From NCBI GenBank assembly GCA_963529665.1, contig CAUSAG010000006.1:28448-92447 (forward strand): DNA of 64,000 bases, in the 5' to 3' direction. This document shows positions 39,432 to 48,001 of this stretch, piece after piece (within the stretch, counting starts at the first letter, position 1; every line of letters begins with the position of its first letter). Source of the DNA: Kingella_B sp963529665 (GTDB lineage: Bacteria; Pseudomonadota; Gammaproteobacteria; Burkholderiales; Neisseriaceae). The notes beneath the pieces are model-generated. The model ran no database searches. It was given only the letters and a program-made list of their open reading frames with translations, and was not told the DNA's origin. Position numbers and translations under genes: made by a program.

Positions 39432-39983
39432 TCAAATAATCAGCTTGGAAAGGGCTTTGAACTGCGGATGCTGCGCGTCTTTCAGCAGCATAAACAACAG
39501 GCTTTCATTATTGCTCACCACGCCGCCTGCCGCTTGGATTTGTTGCAAGCCGTTAGTTTTGTTGGCGGCGGTGCGCGATGTGGCGCATTCTTGTGGGATG
39601 AAAACGTTGTAGCCTTGTTGGCGCAAATCTAGCACGGTTTGCAGCATGCAAATATGCGTTTCGCAGCCGATTAGGATGATGTTTTGAGCTTGCCCACTTT
39701 CAGGCTGCCTTTGTTGCAGCGCGGCGGCGACTTCGGGCGTGTAGGCAGAAAACTGGGTTTTGCTGAATTTGGGCGCATCGGGGGTGAGCAAGGCGATGTC
39801 GGGCACGGTGGCACCCAAGCCTTTGGGATATTGCTCGGTGATGATGCTGGGGATGCCCAGCAGGTTGGCGCCAGTAATGAATTGGCGGCAGGCGGCGAGA
39901 AATGCGCTGTTTTCGTGCAGGGCGGGCAGCAGCCGCTCTTGGACGTCCACAACGAGTAAAACGGTGTTTTCGGTGTTAATCAT
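39432..39983 (-). CDS. isochorismatase-family cysteine hydrolase
   Basis: 183 residues. TVLLVVDVQERLLPALHE has the catalytic Asp (VVDVQE); GATVPDI... and QNIILIGCETHICMLQTVLDL carries the catalytic Cys in the GCETHIC motif with the preceding cis-peptide region. The family (YcaC-like) hydrolyses amides or isochorismate-like substrates; the true substrate is unknown. The start overlaps the stop of the upstream membrane-protein gene by four bases. A DUS encodes QRQPESG near residue 92. Confidence 0.82.
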   Translation of the reverse strand: MINTENTVLLVVDVQERLLPALHENSAFLAACRQFITGANLLGIPSIITEQYPKGLGATVPDIALLTPDAPKFSKTQFSAYTPEVAAALQQRQPESGQAQNIILIGCETHICMLQTVLDLRQQGYNVFIPQECATSRTAANKTNGLQQIQAAGGVVSNNESLLFMLLKDAQHPQFKALSKLII

Positions 39984-40447
39984 TTTTTCGCTCCTAGATT
40001 AGCAATGCATTGCGCATCGCGGTTACTGAATGCTTCTGCGCCACCCAACAGCGCCAATTGCTGCTCGGGCGAGATTTTGGCAAACGATTGGATTTGCTGG
40101 GCGGAGAGTTTTTGCAACGGCTCGTCCCACATGCAAAGGCAATATTGGGCAACGAGTGCGCCATCGTCGTCTTTCAGGCTGCGTTTGGCAAGGTCTTGCT
40201 GCCATTTGGGCGCGTGTGGCACGTTTTGCACGCAGCTTTGCACGATGGCGGCTTTGGCTTTGGGCTTGCTCATGCCGCATTGACTGAGCAGAAAAAAACC
40301 TGCGAACAAGAGCGCAATCACGCGCAGCCAAATAACGATGGTTTTGCGTTTTTTTTGCGCGTGGGCGGTGGCGGCATCTGGCGTTTTCAGGCTATTGTTG
40401 TGGTGTTCGTTTGGTGTTTCAGGCTGCTGTGGGGGCGATGTAGTCAT
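39980..40447 (-). CDS. single-pass membrane protein, unknown function
   Basis: 155 residues from ATG 40447; an in-frame upstream extension crosses a DUS and is less likely, but no clear ribosome binding site is visible for either. After a polar N-terminus comes one helix (IVIWLRVIALLFAGFFLLSQCG) and a periplasmic domain with four or so cysteines (SCVQNVPHAPKWQQD, YCLCMWDE, DAQCIANLG), presumably disulfide-bonded. No known family recognised. Overlaps the isochorismatase-like gene by ATGA, so the two are co-translated. Confidence 0.6.
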   Translation of the reverse strand: MTTSPPQQPETPNEHHNNSLKTPDAATAHAQKKRKTIVIWLRVIALLFAGFFLLSQCGMSKPKAKAAIVQSCVQNVPHAPKWQQDLAKRSLKDDDGALVAQYCLCMWDEPLQKLSAQQIQSFAKISPEQQLALLGGAEAFSNRDAQCIANLGAKK

Positions 40448-40481
40448 GATGTTGATGGTAGGGAAAAGGTGGATGGGATAG

Positions 40482-40552
40482 GGCAGCCTGAAAATGAGTG
40501 AAGCACGTTTCGGCGTCATCAAAATGATTTCCCATTTTCAGGCTGCCTGTGG
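40482..40552 (-). terminator. DUS pair with inserted GTTTCGGCG-type element after the MFS gene
   Basis: GGCAGCCTGAAAATG and CATTTTCAGGCTGCC enclose a copy of the GTTTCGGC... repeat. It lies 11 bases past the MFS stop. Confidence 0.55.
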
Positions 40553-40562
40553 GTTGCAAACA

Positions 40563-41858
40563 TTATCCGCGTTTGAATAACTGCGGCACGCGTTTGCCCA
40601 AGTAATACAAAAAGCCGATATTGCCCAAGGCAACGACTAAATAAAGCAGCAAAATGCTGTTGAACAAGGTGAGCAGCACGATGCTCATCAGCGCGGCGGC
40701 AACCATAAACACGGCGTTGAGAATGTTGTTTACCGCGATGGCGTTGGCACGGAATTCATCAGACGATGTGGTTTGCAGCCATGTGTAAAGCGGCACCGAG
40801 AAAAATCCGCCAAAAAAGCCAATGCCAATCATCAGCAAGATAACGGGATACGCCATGCTTTGCGCCAGAAACGCGCTTGCGCCTTGCAAGTTGTTCAGGC
40901 TGCCTGAAAATTGCACGCCGTATAACACAAACACCAACGCGCTGCCAAAAATGGCCAGCCCCGTTGCGCCCACTGTTACCAGCCAAAGTTTCAAATTGCC
41001 TTTGCTGAGCTTGGCGCAGGCAATAGAGCCTGTGGCGATGCCGATGGAAAACAGCATGAGCATTAGATTGTAAACAGCGGTGTTGCCATGCAAATGGATG
41101 CGCACAAAGGTGGGCAGTTGGGTGGTATATACCGCGCCGATAAACCAAAACCATGAAATGCCCATGATGGCGGTAAACAATTCAGGCTGCTTATAGGCTT
41201 GGGCAATTAGCGATTGCGTGCTGCGGGCGATGTTCCAATCCACTTTCAGCTCGGGCTCTTTGGGCGCAACCGATGGCATAGCAGCGCTGGTTGCCAAGCC
41301 CAAAACGGCAATCAACACCACCCAGCCTGCGAGAATCAACGGGCTCTCGCCTGCCACCGCCGTGCCGATGATTTGACCGAGCAAAATGGCGATAAACGTG
41401 CCCGATTCAATCAAGCCGTTGCCCATGATGAGTTCTTTTTCAGCAAGGTATTCGGGCAAGATGGCGTATTTAACAGGACCAAACAGCGTGGATTGCGTGC
41501 CCATCACAAACAAGCACAACAGCAGCAAGGGCGCGGATTGCAGATAAAAGCCAACACCCGCCACCGCCATCACCACCACTTCCAATACTTTGGTAGCTTG
41601 AGCAAGGCGGGCTTTGTTGTAGCGCGTGGCAAGCTGCCCCGATAGCGATGAGAACAAAAAATAGGGCAGGATAAACAGCAACGCGCCCACGTTAAGCATT
41701 TGTTCGGAGGGAATGGCATCGTTTTTGCCCAAACCATAAAAGCTAATCAAAACAAATAGCGTGGTTTTGAATGAATTGTCGTTTAACGCGCCCAAAAATT
41801 GGGTGCTAAACAGCGGAGCGAAACGGCGGCTGGTGGCAAATGCGAAGTCGTTTTTCAT
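40563..41858 (-). CDS. MFS transporter, LplT-like (lysophospholipid transporter family)
   Basis: 431 residues with about 12 membrane helices. The start RFAPLFSTQFLGALNDNSFKTTLFVLI is very typical of the LplT/AAS-type MFS branch, and GPVKYAILPEYLAEKELIMGNGLIESGTFIAILLG is the second conserved block. LplT flips lysophospholipids inward for re-acylation by Aas; no acyltransferase gene is next to it, so the exact substrate is inferred. It overlaps ccoS by four bases (ATGA). Confidence 0.8.
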   Translation of the reverse strand: MKNDFAFATSRRFAPLFSTQFLGALNDNSFKTTLFVLISFYGLGKNDAIPSEQMLNVGALLFILPYFLFSSLSGQLATRYNKARLAQATKVLEVVVMAVAGVGFYLQSAPLLLLCLFVMGTQSTLFGPVKYAILPEYLAEKELIMGNGLIESGTFIAILLGQIIGTAVAGESPLILAGWVVLIAVLGLATSAAMPSVAPKEPELKVDWNIARSTQSLIAQAYKQPELFTAIMGISWFWFIGAVYTTQLPTFVRIHLHGNTAVYNLMLMLFSIGIATGSIACAKLSKGNLKLWLVTVGATGLAIFGSALVFVLYGVQFSGSLNNLQGASAFLAQSMAYPVILLMIGIGFFGGFFSVPLYTWLQTTSSDEFRANAIAVNNILNAVFMVAAALMSIVLLTLFNSILLLYLVVALGNIGFLYYLGKRVPQLFKRG

Positions 41859-42034
41859 GGTGCATCTTTCGGTGGGGGAGATTTGTTGTAGGTGTCGTCA
41901 TCATCCATCAAGATGCGGTGGGCAGGGCCTTCCAAGTCGTCAAATTGCCCGCTTTTGCCAGACCACCAAAAAAAGTAGCCAATGATAAAGGCGAGCAAAA
42001 TGCTGATGGGGATGAGTATATACAGGCTTTCCAT
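41855..42034 (-). CDS. ccoS: cbb3-type cytochrome oxidase assembly protein CcoS
   Basis: 59 residues from ATG 42034: MESLYILIPISILLAFIIGYFFWWSGKSGQFDDLEGPAHRILMDDD. One membrane helix followed by the conserved W.v.sGQfdDLegpa.riL.Dd motif is diagnostic of CcoS, needed for heme b insertion into cbb3 oxidase. No oxidase structural genes are in the window. Overlaps the MFS gene and begins 2 bases after the preceding gene's stop, so the three form one unit. Confidence 0.93.
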   Translation of the reverse strand: MESLYILIPISILLAFIIGYFFWWSGKSGQFDDLEGPAHRILMDDDDTYNKSPPPKDAP

Positions 42035-42036
42035 GT

Positions 42037-42336
42037 TTACAGGCTGCCTTCTAAGTCGTTGAGTTGATAGTGTTCGCCGCCGATAATCAGCCATTCTTGG
42101 CGGATGCTGGCGCGATAATCGCCGTCTTCATCGTGGATGCGAACATGATCGCTGGATAACTGCCAATACAGCGCTTGCGCTTGGGCAAAACGGGCGAGCG
42201 CGCTATCTTGCGCTTGCGGTTGAATTTGCACGGCAAGTTGTCCGCTTTCGGGATGGCTGCTGGTTTCGTCGTCGGCAAGCATCACCAAAAAGCCGAGATG
42301 TTCGCCGCTGGGGCGGTGGATGGAGAATTGATGCAT
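42037..42336 (-). CDS. hypothetical protein upstream of ccoS
   Basis: 99 residues, soluble, no cysteines: MHQFSIHRPSGEHLGFLVMLADDETSSH..., a middle helix (SALARFAQAQALYWQL) and a beta-rich end (WLIIGGEHYQLNDLEGSL). The final codons EGSL and the stop TAA are part of a DUS variant (AAGGCAGCCTGTAA). It is closely packed with ccoS and the MFS gene. No family recognised; a link to cbb3 oxidase assembly is only positional. Confidence 0.6.
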   Translation of the reverse strand: MHQFSIHRPSGEHLGFLVMLADDETSSHPESGQLAVQIQPQAQDSALARFAQAQALYWQLSSDHVRIHDEDGDYRASIRQEWLIIGGEHYQLNDLEGSL

Positions 42337-42363
42337 GGTTGGGAGCCGTTAATCAAATGGTTT

Positions 42364-42403
42364 AGGCAGCCTGAAAACGGCTAAACGGTTTTTCAGGCTG
42401 CCT
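42364..42403 (-). terminator. DUS inverted pair upstream of the ccoS operon
   Basis: AGGCAGCCTGAAAACGG faces TTTTTCAGGCTGCCT, 5 bases past the PqiC-like stop. Confidence 0.7.
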
Positions 42404-42407
42404 GTTA

Positions 42408-42923
42408 TCATCGCGCAATTTGCTGAGCAACCGTTGCCAAGCCGTGGTCTAGGCTGTTGAGCATGGCGGTATAGCCATCGCCTTGCTGAGGTGTGGTAAC
42501 GTGGAACGGGATTTGCGTGCCGTTTTGCCAACGCGCATAACCGCTGATTTCGGTTTCGCCGCGATAGCTGCCTTGGAAGCGGTCAATGTAAACAGTAAGC
42601 TGCGCGCTACTGGCTTCGGCGGGCTGGTATTTCAGACTGCCTGCTGCGTTGAGCTTGTTTGCCAAGGCGCGGGTTAGGGCTTGGTCTAGCGGCGATGCCC
42701 ACAGGTTTTGCTGCGCGAGGGTGAGCGTGTGCTCATCGCTTTGGTAGAGCAGGCTGTCGCCGTTGATCGGCGCTGCCAACACGATTTTCACGCCGATGTT
42801 GTGCGCGGGATTGCTTTGCGCAGGCAGCCTGAAAGCGCTGTCGGGCAGTTGGTAATATTGGGCGGGCGGTGTGCTACTGCACGCGGCAAGCAACAGCACG
42901 GCAATGAGGGATAATTTTTTCAT
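42408..42923 (-). CDS. PqiC/ABC-type transport auxiliary lipoprotein
   Basis: 171 residues from ATG 42923. MKKLSLIAVLLLAACSSTPPAQYYQLPDS is a lipoprotein signal with lipobox LAAC followed by the YYQL motif seen in PqiC (YmbA) proteins; VKIVLAAPI, NLWASPLDQALTRALANKL and VYIDRFQGSY are the further family segments. PqiC works with PqiAB in lipid transport between membranes; no pqiA/B or mce gene is adjacent. DUS-encoded SAFRLP and TFKYQ-like pieces occur inside. Single gene. Confidence 0.83.
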   Translation of the reverse strand: MKKLSLIAVLLLAACSSTPPAQYYQLPDSAFRLPAQSNPAHNIGVKIVLAAPINGDSLLYQSDEHTLTLAQQNLWASPLDQALTRALANKLNAAGSLKYQPAEASSAQLTVYIDRFQGSYRGETEISGYARWQNGTQIPFHVTTPQQGDGYTAMLNSLDHGLATVAQQIAR

Positions 42924-42996
42924 GATGAATGCTTGGGGATGATGGTAACGCGGGCGGCTTGTCAGGCTGCCGAACAAACGCCGCATTATACTCAAA

Positions 42997-43039
42997 AAGG
43001 CAGCCTGAAACTTGCTTTGCTCGTTTTCAGGCTGCCTTT
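42997..43039 (-). terminator. DUS inverted pair after ftsH
   Basis: AAAGGCAGCCTGAAAC faces GTTTTCAGGCTGCCTTTT, 8 bases past the ftsH stop. Confidence 0.75.
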
Positions 43040-43047
43040 TATCGGCG

Positions 43048-45093
43048 TTAGGCTTGGTTTTTCGGCTCTTCGCCGTTGTCGGATGGCGCAGCGGCTTGCG
43101 CTTGTTCAACGGCTGGCACGGCTTCGTTCGCCGCATTATCCGCCGTTTCAGGCTGCGGTTTCGCCAAGTTTGCCGCCTCGGCTGTCGCTTGCTCGGCTTC
43201 GTCCACTTCGGGCAGCGTTTCAAATTCCACGCCGTCAATCACATCATCCGCAGGGCGCAGGTTGTGGCTGTAATCTTTGGGTGGGCTGGGCTGCTTGCCC
43301 GCCATAATTTCCAGCACTTGGTCGCGGTCAATGGTTTCCCATTCCACCAACGCCTTGCACATGGTTTCCATTTTGTCGCGGTTTTCGCTCAAAATTTTGT
43401 AGGCAACAGCGTATTGCTCGTCCAAAATGCGGCGCACTTCGGTATCCACGTCTTGCTGCGTTTTCTCGGAAATATTTTGCGAACGGGTAACGCTGCGTCC
43501 CAAGAACACTTCACCCTCGTTTTCCGCATACACCATCACGCCCATGCGCTCGCTCATGCCATAGCGCGTAACCATATCGCGGGCGATTTGCGTGGCGCGT
43601 TCAAAGTCGTTGGATGCGCCTGTGGAAATGCGTCCCACGAAAATATCCTCGGCAATGCGCCCGCCAAACAAAATCGCAAGCTGGCTCAACATTTGGTCTT
43701 TATACATAGAAATGCGATCGCGCTCGGGCAACTGCCAAGTCAAGCCCAGCGCGCGCCCGCGCGGCATAATGGTTACTTTGTGCACAGGGTCGGTAAACGG
43801 CAGGCTTTCCGCCACAATCGCGTGCCCCGCTTCGTGGTAGGCGGTGGCGCGTTTTTCGTCTTCGTGCATTACCATGCTGCGGCGTTCAGGGCCCATGTAG
43901 ATTTTGTCTTTCGCATCTTCAAAATCGCTTTGGTCCACCTTTACTTTATTGCGGCGACCCGCAAACAGCGCGGCTTCATTGACCAAATTTGCCAAATCTG
44001 CGCCCGAAAAACCAGGCGTACCACGCGCCAGCGAAGTCAAATCCACGCTTTCATCCAGCGGCACTTTTTGCGCGTGCACTTTCAAAATCTGCTCACGCCC
44101 GCGAATATCAGGCAACGGCACAACCACTTGGCGGTCAAAACGGCCAGGGCGTTGCAACGCAGGGTCTAACACATCGGGGCGGTTGGTTGCTGCGATCACA
44201 ATCACGGTTTGATTGCTTTCAAAGCCATCCATTTCCACCAGCAATTGGTTCAGCGTTTGCTCGCGTTCATCGTTGCCGCCGCCCAAACCTGCGCCACGTT
44301 GGCGACCGACAGCATCAATCTCGTCAATAAAAATGATGCAAGGCGCGTTTTTCTTGGCTTGTTCAAACATATCGCGCACACGGCTCGCGCCCACACCCAC
44401 AAACATTTCCACAAAATCCGAACCCGAAATGCTGAAAAACGGCACACCCGCTTCGCCCGCAATCGCTTTTGCCAGCAGCGTTTTGCCCGTACCTGGGCTG
44501 CCTGCCAGCAAAATACCGCGTGGCACGCGACCACCCAAACTTTGATAGCGGTTAGGCGCTTTCAGATAATCCACGATTTCTTGCACTTCTTCTTTGGCCT
44601 CATCGCAGCCAGCGACATCAGCAAAAGTTACTTTGTTGGCATCTTTATCCAGCAATTTGGCACGGCTTTTGCCAAATGAAAACGCGCCGCCTTTGCCGCC
44701 GCCCGATTGCATCCGCATGAACCACATCCACGCGCCAATCAGCAAGATAACGGGCAGCAGGCTCATAAACAGGCTGCTTAAAAAGCCTGGTTTTTCTTCG
44801 GGCGTAACTTTGAAGCGCACTTTGTTATCCACCAGCAGCGTTACCAGATTGTCGTCCATGGGCGCGTTGGTTTTGAACTTGGATTTGTCTTTGCGCTCGC
44901 CTTTGATTTCGTAACCGATGGGCGAGCCTTCAATATTCAAATTGCTGATTTTTCCTTCTTTAACTTGCTGGATAAATTGGGAATATTCAATTTGCTGGCT
45001 GTCCACTTTAGTTTCGCGCATATGCTGCACGCCAAAGGCGATGCCCAAAAATAAAATCGCTCCTACGATGAGATTTTTTAAGTTGCTTCCCAC
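43048..45093 (-). CDS. ftsH: ATP-dependent zinc metalloprotease FtsH
   Basis: 681 residues. The start is GTG at 45093 with GAGGAG about 10 bases upstream. Two membrane helices (about 7-23 and 104-125) flank a periplasmic domain. The AAA module has GSPGTGKT (198-205), IIFIDEIDAVG and the SRH region RPGRFDRQV; the zinc site is HEAGH (421-425). The C-terminal tail is Glu/Ala-rich. FtsH degrades misassembled membrane proteins and short-lived regulators. Preceded by rlmE, the usual neighbour. Confidence 0.96.
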   Translation of the reverse strand: MGSNLKNLIVGAILFLGIAFGVQHMRETKVDSQQIEYSQFIQQVKEGKISNLNIEGSPIGYEIKGERKDKSKFKTNAPMDDNLVTLLVDNKVRFKVTPEEKPGFLSSLFMSLLPVILLIGAWMWFMRMQSGGGKGGAFSFGKSRAKLLDKDANKVTFADVAGCDEAKEEVQEIVDYLKAPNRYQSLGGRVPRGILLAGSPGTGKTLLAKAIAGEAGVPFFSISGSDFVEMFVGVGASRVRDMFEQAKKNAPCIIFIDEIDAVGRQRGAGLGGGNDEREQTLNQLLVEMDGFESNQTVIVIAATNRPDVLDPALQRPGRFDRQVVVPLPDIRGREQILKVHAQKVPLDESVDLTSLARGTPGFSGADLANLVNEAALFAGRRNKVKVDQSDFEDAKDKIYMGPERRSMVMHEDEKRATAYHEAGHAIVAESLPFTDPVHKVTIMPRGRALGLTWQLPERDRISMYKDQMLSQLAILFGGRIAEDIFVGRISTGASNDFERATQIARDMVTRYGMSERMGVMVYAENEGEVFLGRSVTRSQNISEKTQQDVDTEVRRILDEQYAVAYKILSENRDKMETMCKALVEWETIDRDQVLEIMAGKQPSPPKDYSHNLRPADDVIDGVEFETLPEVDEAEQATAEAANLAKPQPETADNAANEAVPAVEQAQAAAPSDNGEEPKNQA

Positions 45094-45155
45094 AGAAACA
45101 AACTCCTCTTGAAAATAGAAATGGGGATGGATTGTAAAATATTTTTCAGGCTGCC

Positions 45156-45776
45156 TTATCGCTTATTTTTGCCTAATAAATAAATCTCACTAGACCGATT
45201 GCGCGACGCATCGGGTTTGCGCGTTTGCACCGTGGCAAATACTTCGCGCATGGCTGCCATGTATTCTTGATAGCCCGAACCTTGAAACACTTTCACCAAA
45301 AAAGCGCCGCCTGTTTTCAAATGCGTGCGGGCAAAATCCAACGCCAGTTCGCATAAATAAAAGCTCCGCGCTTGGTCTATGGTGTCGTTGCCCGACATAT
45401 TGGGTGCCATATCGCAAATTACAAGGTCTAGCGGGCGATTATCCAGCAGGCGTTCAAATTCGGCTAACACGGCTTCTTCGCGAAAATCACCTTGGATAAA
45501 ATCCACGCCATCTAACGCGTCCATCGGCAAAATATCCAGTGCGAACACTTTGCCTGTTTTGCCTACTAACTTGGCGGCGATTTGCGACCAGCTGCCTGGC
45601 GCAGAGCCTAAATCTGCCAAGATTGTGCCTTGCTTGATGAGTTTGTCTTTTTCGTTGATTTCTAACAATTTATATGCGGCGCGGGCGCGATAGCCGTCTT
45701 TTTGCGCGCGTTTAACATAGGGGTCGTTAACGTGTTCGTGCAGCCATGCGGGGGATGATTTGGAGCGTTGTGCCAT
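45156..45776 (-). CDS. rlmE: 23S rRNA (uridine2552-2'-O)-methyltransferase RlmE (FtsJ)
   Basis: 206 residues from ATG 45776. Start MAQRSKSSPAWLHEHVNDPYVKRAQKDGYRARAAYKL is typical of RlmE, with the catalytic Lys in YRARAAYKL. ADLGSAPGSWSQ is the SAM-binding motif, ICDMAPNMSG the catalytic Asp, and LVKVFQGSGYQEY the second catalytic Lys. It methylates U2552 in the ribosomal A loop. It lies 62 bases before ftsH in the minus direction, the conserved rlmE-ftsH order. Confidence 0.95.
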   Translation of the reverse strand: MAQRSKSSPAWLHEHVNDPYVKRAQKDGYRARAAYKLLEINEKDKLIKQGTILADLGSAPGSWSQIAAKLVGKTGKVFALDILPMDALDGVDFIQGDFREEAVLAEFERLLDNRPLDLVICDMAPNMSGNDTIDQARSFYLCELALDFARTHLKTGGAFLVKVFQGSGYQEYMAAMREVFATVQTRKPDASRNRSSEIYLLGKNKR

Positions 45777-45795
45777 GGTGATAAAGTAGTTTTTA

Positions 45796-45866
45796 GGCAG
45801 CCTGAAAACGAGCGCCGCGAGTTTCAGCAAAGCTAAAACGGGAAATGCGCTTTCAGGCTGCCTGAA
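45796..45866 (-). repeat. DUS pair enclosing GTTTCAGCAAAGCTAAAAC element
   Basis: AGGCAGCCTGAAAACGAG and TTTCAGGCTGCCTGAA enclose one copy of the GTTTCRGCRAAGCYAAAAC repeat (45817-45841). It separates fpr (downstream side) from rlmE and can terminate fpr transcripts. Confidence 0.55.
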
Positions 45867-45877
45867 TGGGGTAAAGA

Positions 45878-46660
45878 TTATTGTTCTACAAAGGCGCGTT
45901 CAATCAGATAATCGCCGCGCACGCCTGTTTTGGGCGAGCCGACTAAGCCGAAGCTATCCAATATGGCAGAGGTGTCGGCGTTCATGGGCATGCTGCCGCA
46001 GAGCATGGCGCGGTCGTCTTGAGGGTTGATGGGAGGCAAGCCGATGTCGTCAAACAGTTTACCGCTTTTCATTAGGTCGGTTAAACGCCCGTGGTGTTCA
46101 AAGGGTTCGCGCGATACAACGGGGTAGTAAATCAGCTTTTCGCGCACCATTTCGCCTAAGAATTCGTGGTTGGGCAGGTCTTGGGTGAAGTGGTCGTAAT
46201 ACGCCAAGTCTTTTTTCTCGCGCACGCCGTGCACCAAAATCACTTTTTCAAATTGCTCGTAAATATCGGGGTCGCGCGTGATGCTTAAAAATGGGGCAAG
46301 CCCTGTGCCTGTTGATAATAGATAGAGATGTTTGCCACCATCGTTTAGGTCGCTGGCGATGAGTGTGCCTGTGGGCTTTTTGCTGATGAAGATGTCGTCG
46401 CCCACTTTAATATGCTGTAAGCGGCTGGTGAGCGGACCATCTTGCACTTTGATGCTGAAAAATTCTAGGTGTTCTTCCCAGTTGGGGCTGGCGATGCTGT
46501 ATGCGCGCATGATGGGTTTGCCGTTGTCGCCCATTACGCCAATCATGACGAATTGCCCGTTTTCAAAGCGCAGGCTTTCATCGCGGGTGCAAGTGAAGCT
46601 GAAATAAGCGTCTGTCCAATGGTGTACGGTGAGAACTTTTTGGGTGTTGTATGCTGCCAT
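45878..46660 (-). CDS. fpr: ferredoxin/flavodoxin--NADP+ reductase
   Basis: 260 residues from ATG 46660 (MAAYNTQKVLTVHHWTDAYFSFTCTR). The FAD motif RAYSIASP, the NADP loop LLSTGTGLAPFLSI, VHGVREKKDLAYYDHF and the C-terminal MLCGSMPMNADTSAILDSFGLV... ending GDYLIERAFVEQ match bacterial subclass I FNR. It transfers electrons between NADPH and ferredoxin/flavodoxin and is often part of the oxidative stress response. No strong ribosome binding site is visible. Single gene. Confidence 0.93.
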   Translation of the reverse strand: MAAYNTQKVLTVHHWTDAYFSFTCTRDESLRFENGQFVMIGVMGDNGKPIMRAYSIASPNWEEHLEFFSIKVQDGPLTSRLQHIKVGDDIFISKKPTGTLIASDLNDGGKHLYLLSTGTGLAPFLSITRDPDIYEQFEKVILVHGVREKKDLAYYDHFTQDLPNHEFLGEMVREKLIYYPVVSREPFEHHGRLTDLMKSGKLFDDIGLPPINPQDDRAMLCGSMPMNADTSAILDSFGLVGSPKTGVRGDYLIERAFVEQ

Positions 46661-46739
46661 TTGGGGGCTTTCTGTTAATTTTGCAAAACGCGGGATTGTA
46701 TGCAAAATGGGAGTGGGTATCAAGTGAATGCGCTAACAG

Positions 46740-46771
46740 AGGCAGCCTGAAATTGGGTTTTCAGGCTGCCT
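46740..46771 (-). terminator. short-loop DUS pair after nrdB
   Basis: AGGCAGCCTGAAA and TTTTCAGGCTGCCT with a 6-base loop, 8 bases past the nrdB stop. Confidence 0.75.
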
Positions 46772-46779
46772 ATTATGGT

Positions 46780-47934
46780 TTACAACTCAAAATCTTCCAA
46801 ATCTTCGGTTTTGACTTCGGCGTCAATTTGCCCGATAAGGTAAGACGAAATTTCCACTTCTTGCGGCGCAACTTGCACGTTGTCGGATGAGAGCCATGCG
46901 TTAATCCACGGGATGGGGTTTTGCGTGGCTTTTTCAAACGCTTGCGGCAAGCCTACGGCAAGCATACGGGCGTTGGTGATGTATTCAACGTATTGGCATA
47001 GGATGTCTTTGTTTAAGCCAATCATGCTGCCGTCTTTGAATAGATATTCTGCCCATTCTTTTTCTTGCTCGGCGGCTTTTTTGAAGAGTTCAAAGCATTC
47101 GTCTTGCAATTCGGCGGCGATTTCTGCCCATTCTGCGCCTTCTGCGCCGCCGCGCATCAGGTTGAGCATATGTTGCGTGCTGGTTAAATGCAGGGCTTCG
47201 TCGCGAGCGATGAGTTTGATGATTTTGGCGTTGCCTTCCATCAATTCGCGCTCGGCAAAGGCAAATGAGCAGGCGAAAGAAACGTAGAAACGGATGGCTT
47301 CTAGCACGTTGACGCACATCAGGCAGAGATAGAGTTTTTTCTTCAATTCGCGCTCGGATACGACAATGGTTTTGCCGTTTACTTGATGCGTGCCGACACC
47401 TAGCAGATTAAAGTATTGCGTGTATTCAATTAAATCGTCGTAATAGCAGGCGATGTCTTCGGCGCGAGCGATGATGTATTCGTTTTGCACGATATCGTCA
47501 AACACGATGGATGGGTCGTTGACGATGTTGCGGATGATGTGGGTGTAGCTGCGGCTGTGGATGGTTTCAAAGAATGACCATGTTTCAATCCATGTTTCCA
47601 ATTCGGGCAGGGAAACCAGCGGCAGCAAGCCTACGTTTGGGCTGCGCCCTTGGATGCTGTCTAGCAGGGTTTGGTATTTTAAGTTGCTGATAAAGATGTG
47701 TTTTTCGTGCTCGGGTAGGTTGGCATAATCAATGCGGTCGCGCGATAAATCCACTTCTTCGGGTCGCCAGAAGAATGAGATTTGTTTTTCAATCAGCTTT
47801 TCAAAGGCTTCGTATTTTTGTTGGTCGTAGCGGGCAACGTTGACGGGCTGCCCGAGAAACATGGGTTCTAGCAGGGCGTTGTTGGGGTTTTTGGGGAAGG
47901 TGCTGTATTGCATGACAAGATGTTCGCAAGACAT
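46780..47934 (-). CDS. nrdB: ribonucleoside-diphosphate reductase beta subunit
   Basis: 384 residues from ATG 47934 (AAAGGAAACAC upstream). Class Ia beta subunit: WRPEEVDLSRDR, FFETIHSRSYTHI, NEYIIARAEDIACYYDDL, and RDEALHLTSTQHML hold the di-iron ligands; the C-terminal EDFEL tail would dock to NrdA. It carries the tyrosyl radical cofactor for dNTP synthesis. nrdA is not in the adjacent sequence. The -10 box of its promoter (TATAAT, 47971-47976 minus) abuts a GTTTCAGCGAAGCTAAAA repeat. Confidence 0.95.
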   Translation of the reverse strand: MSCEHLVMQYSTFPKNPNNALLEPMFLGQPVNVARYDQQKYEAFEKLIEKQISFFWRPEEVDLSRDRIDYANLPEHEKHIFISNLKYQTLLDSIQGRSPNVGLLPLVSLPELETWIETWSFFETIHSRSYTHIIRNIVNDPSIVFDDIVQNEYIIARAEDIACYYDDLIEYTQYFNLLGVGTHQVNGKTIVVSERELKKKLYLCLMCVNVLEAIRFYVSFACSFAFAERELMEGNAKIIKLIARDEALHLTSTQHMLNLMRGGAEGAEWAEIAAELQDECFELFKKAAEQEKEWAEYLFKDGSMIGLNKDILCQYVEYITNARMLAVGLPQAFEKATQNPIPWINAWLSSDNVQVAPQEVEISSYLIGQIDAEVKTEDLEDFEL

Positions 47935-47970
47935 TTTTGTGTTTCCTTTGTGTATAAACAAAACGGGCGG

Positions 47971-48001
47971 ATTATAGCATTTTAGCTTCGCTGAAACTTG
48001 C
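47971..48001 (-). promoter_or_regulatory. nrdB promoter region with repeat element
   Basis: On the minus strand the repeat GTTTCAGCGAAGCTAAAA is followed directly by TGCTATAATCC, an extended -10. No consensus -35 is visible, so the repeat may contribute to control. Confidence 0.4.

Noticed and set aside
43012..44169. Long open frame antisense to ftsH (and similar ones opposite lepA, rpe, trpD, secD)
   Set aside because: His/Arg/Phe-rich translations and overlap with conserved genes show they are reading-frame shadows of GC-rich codon use.
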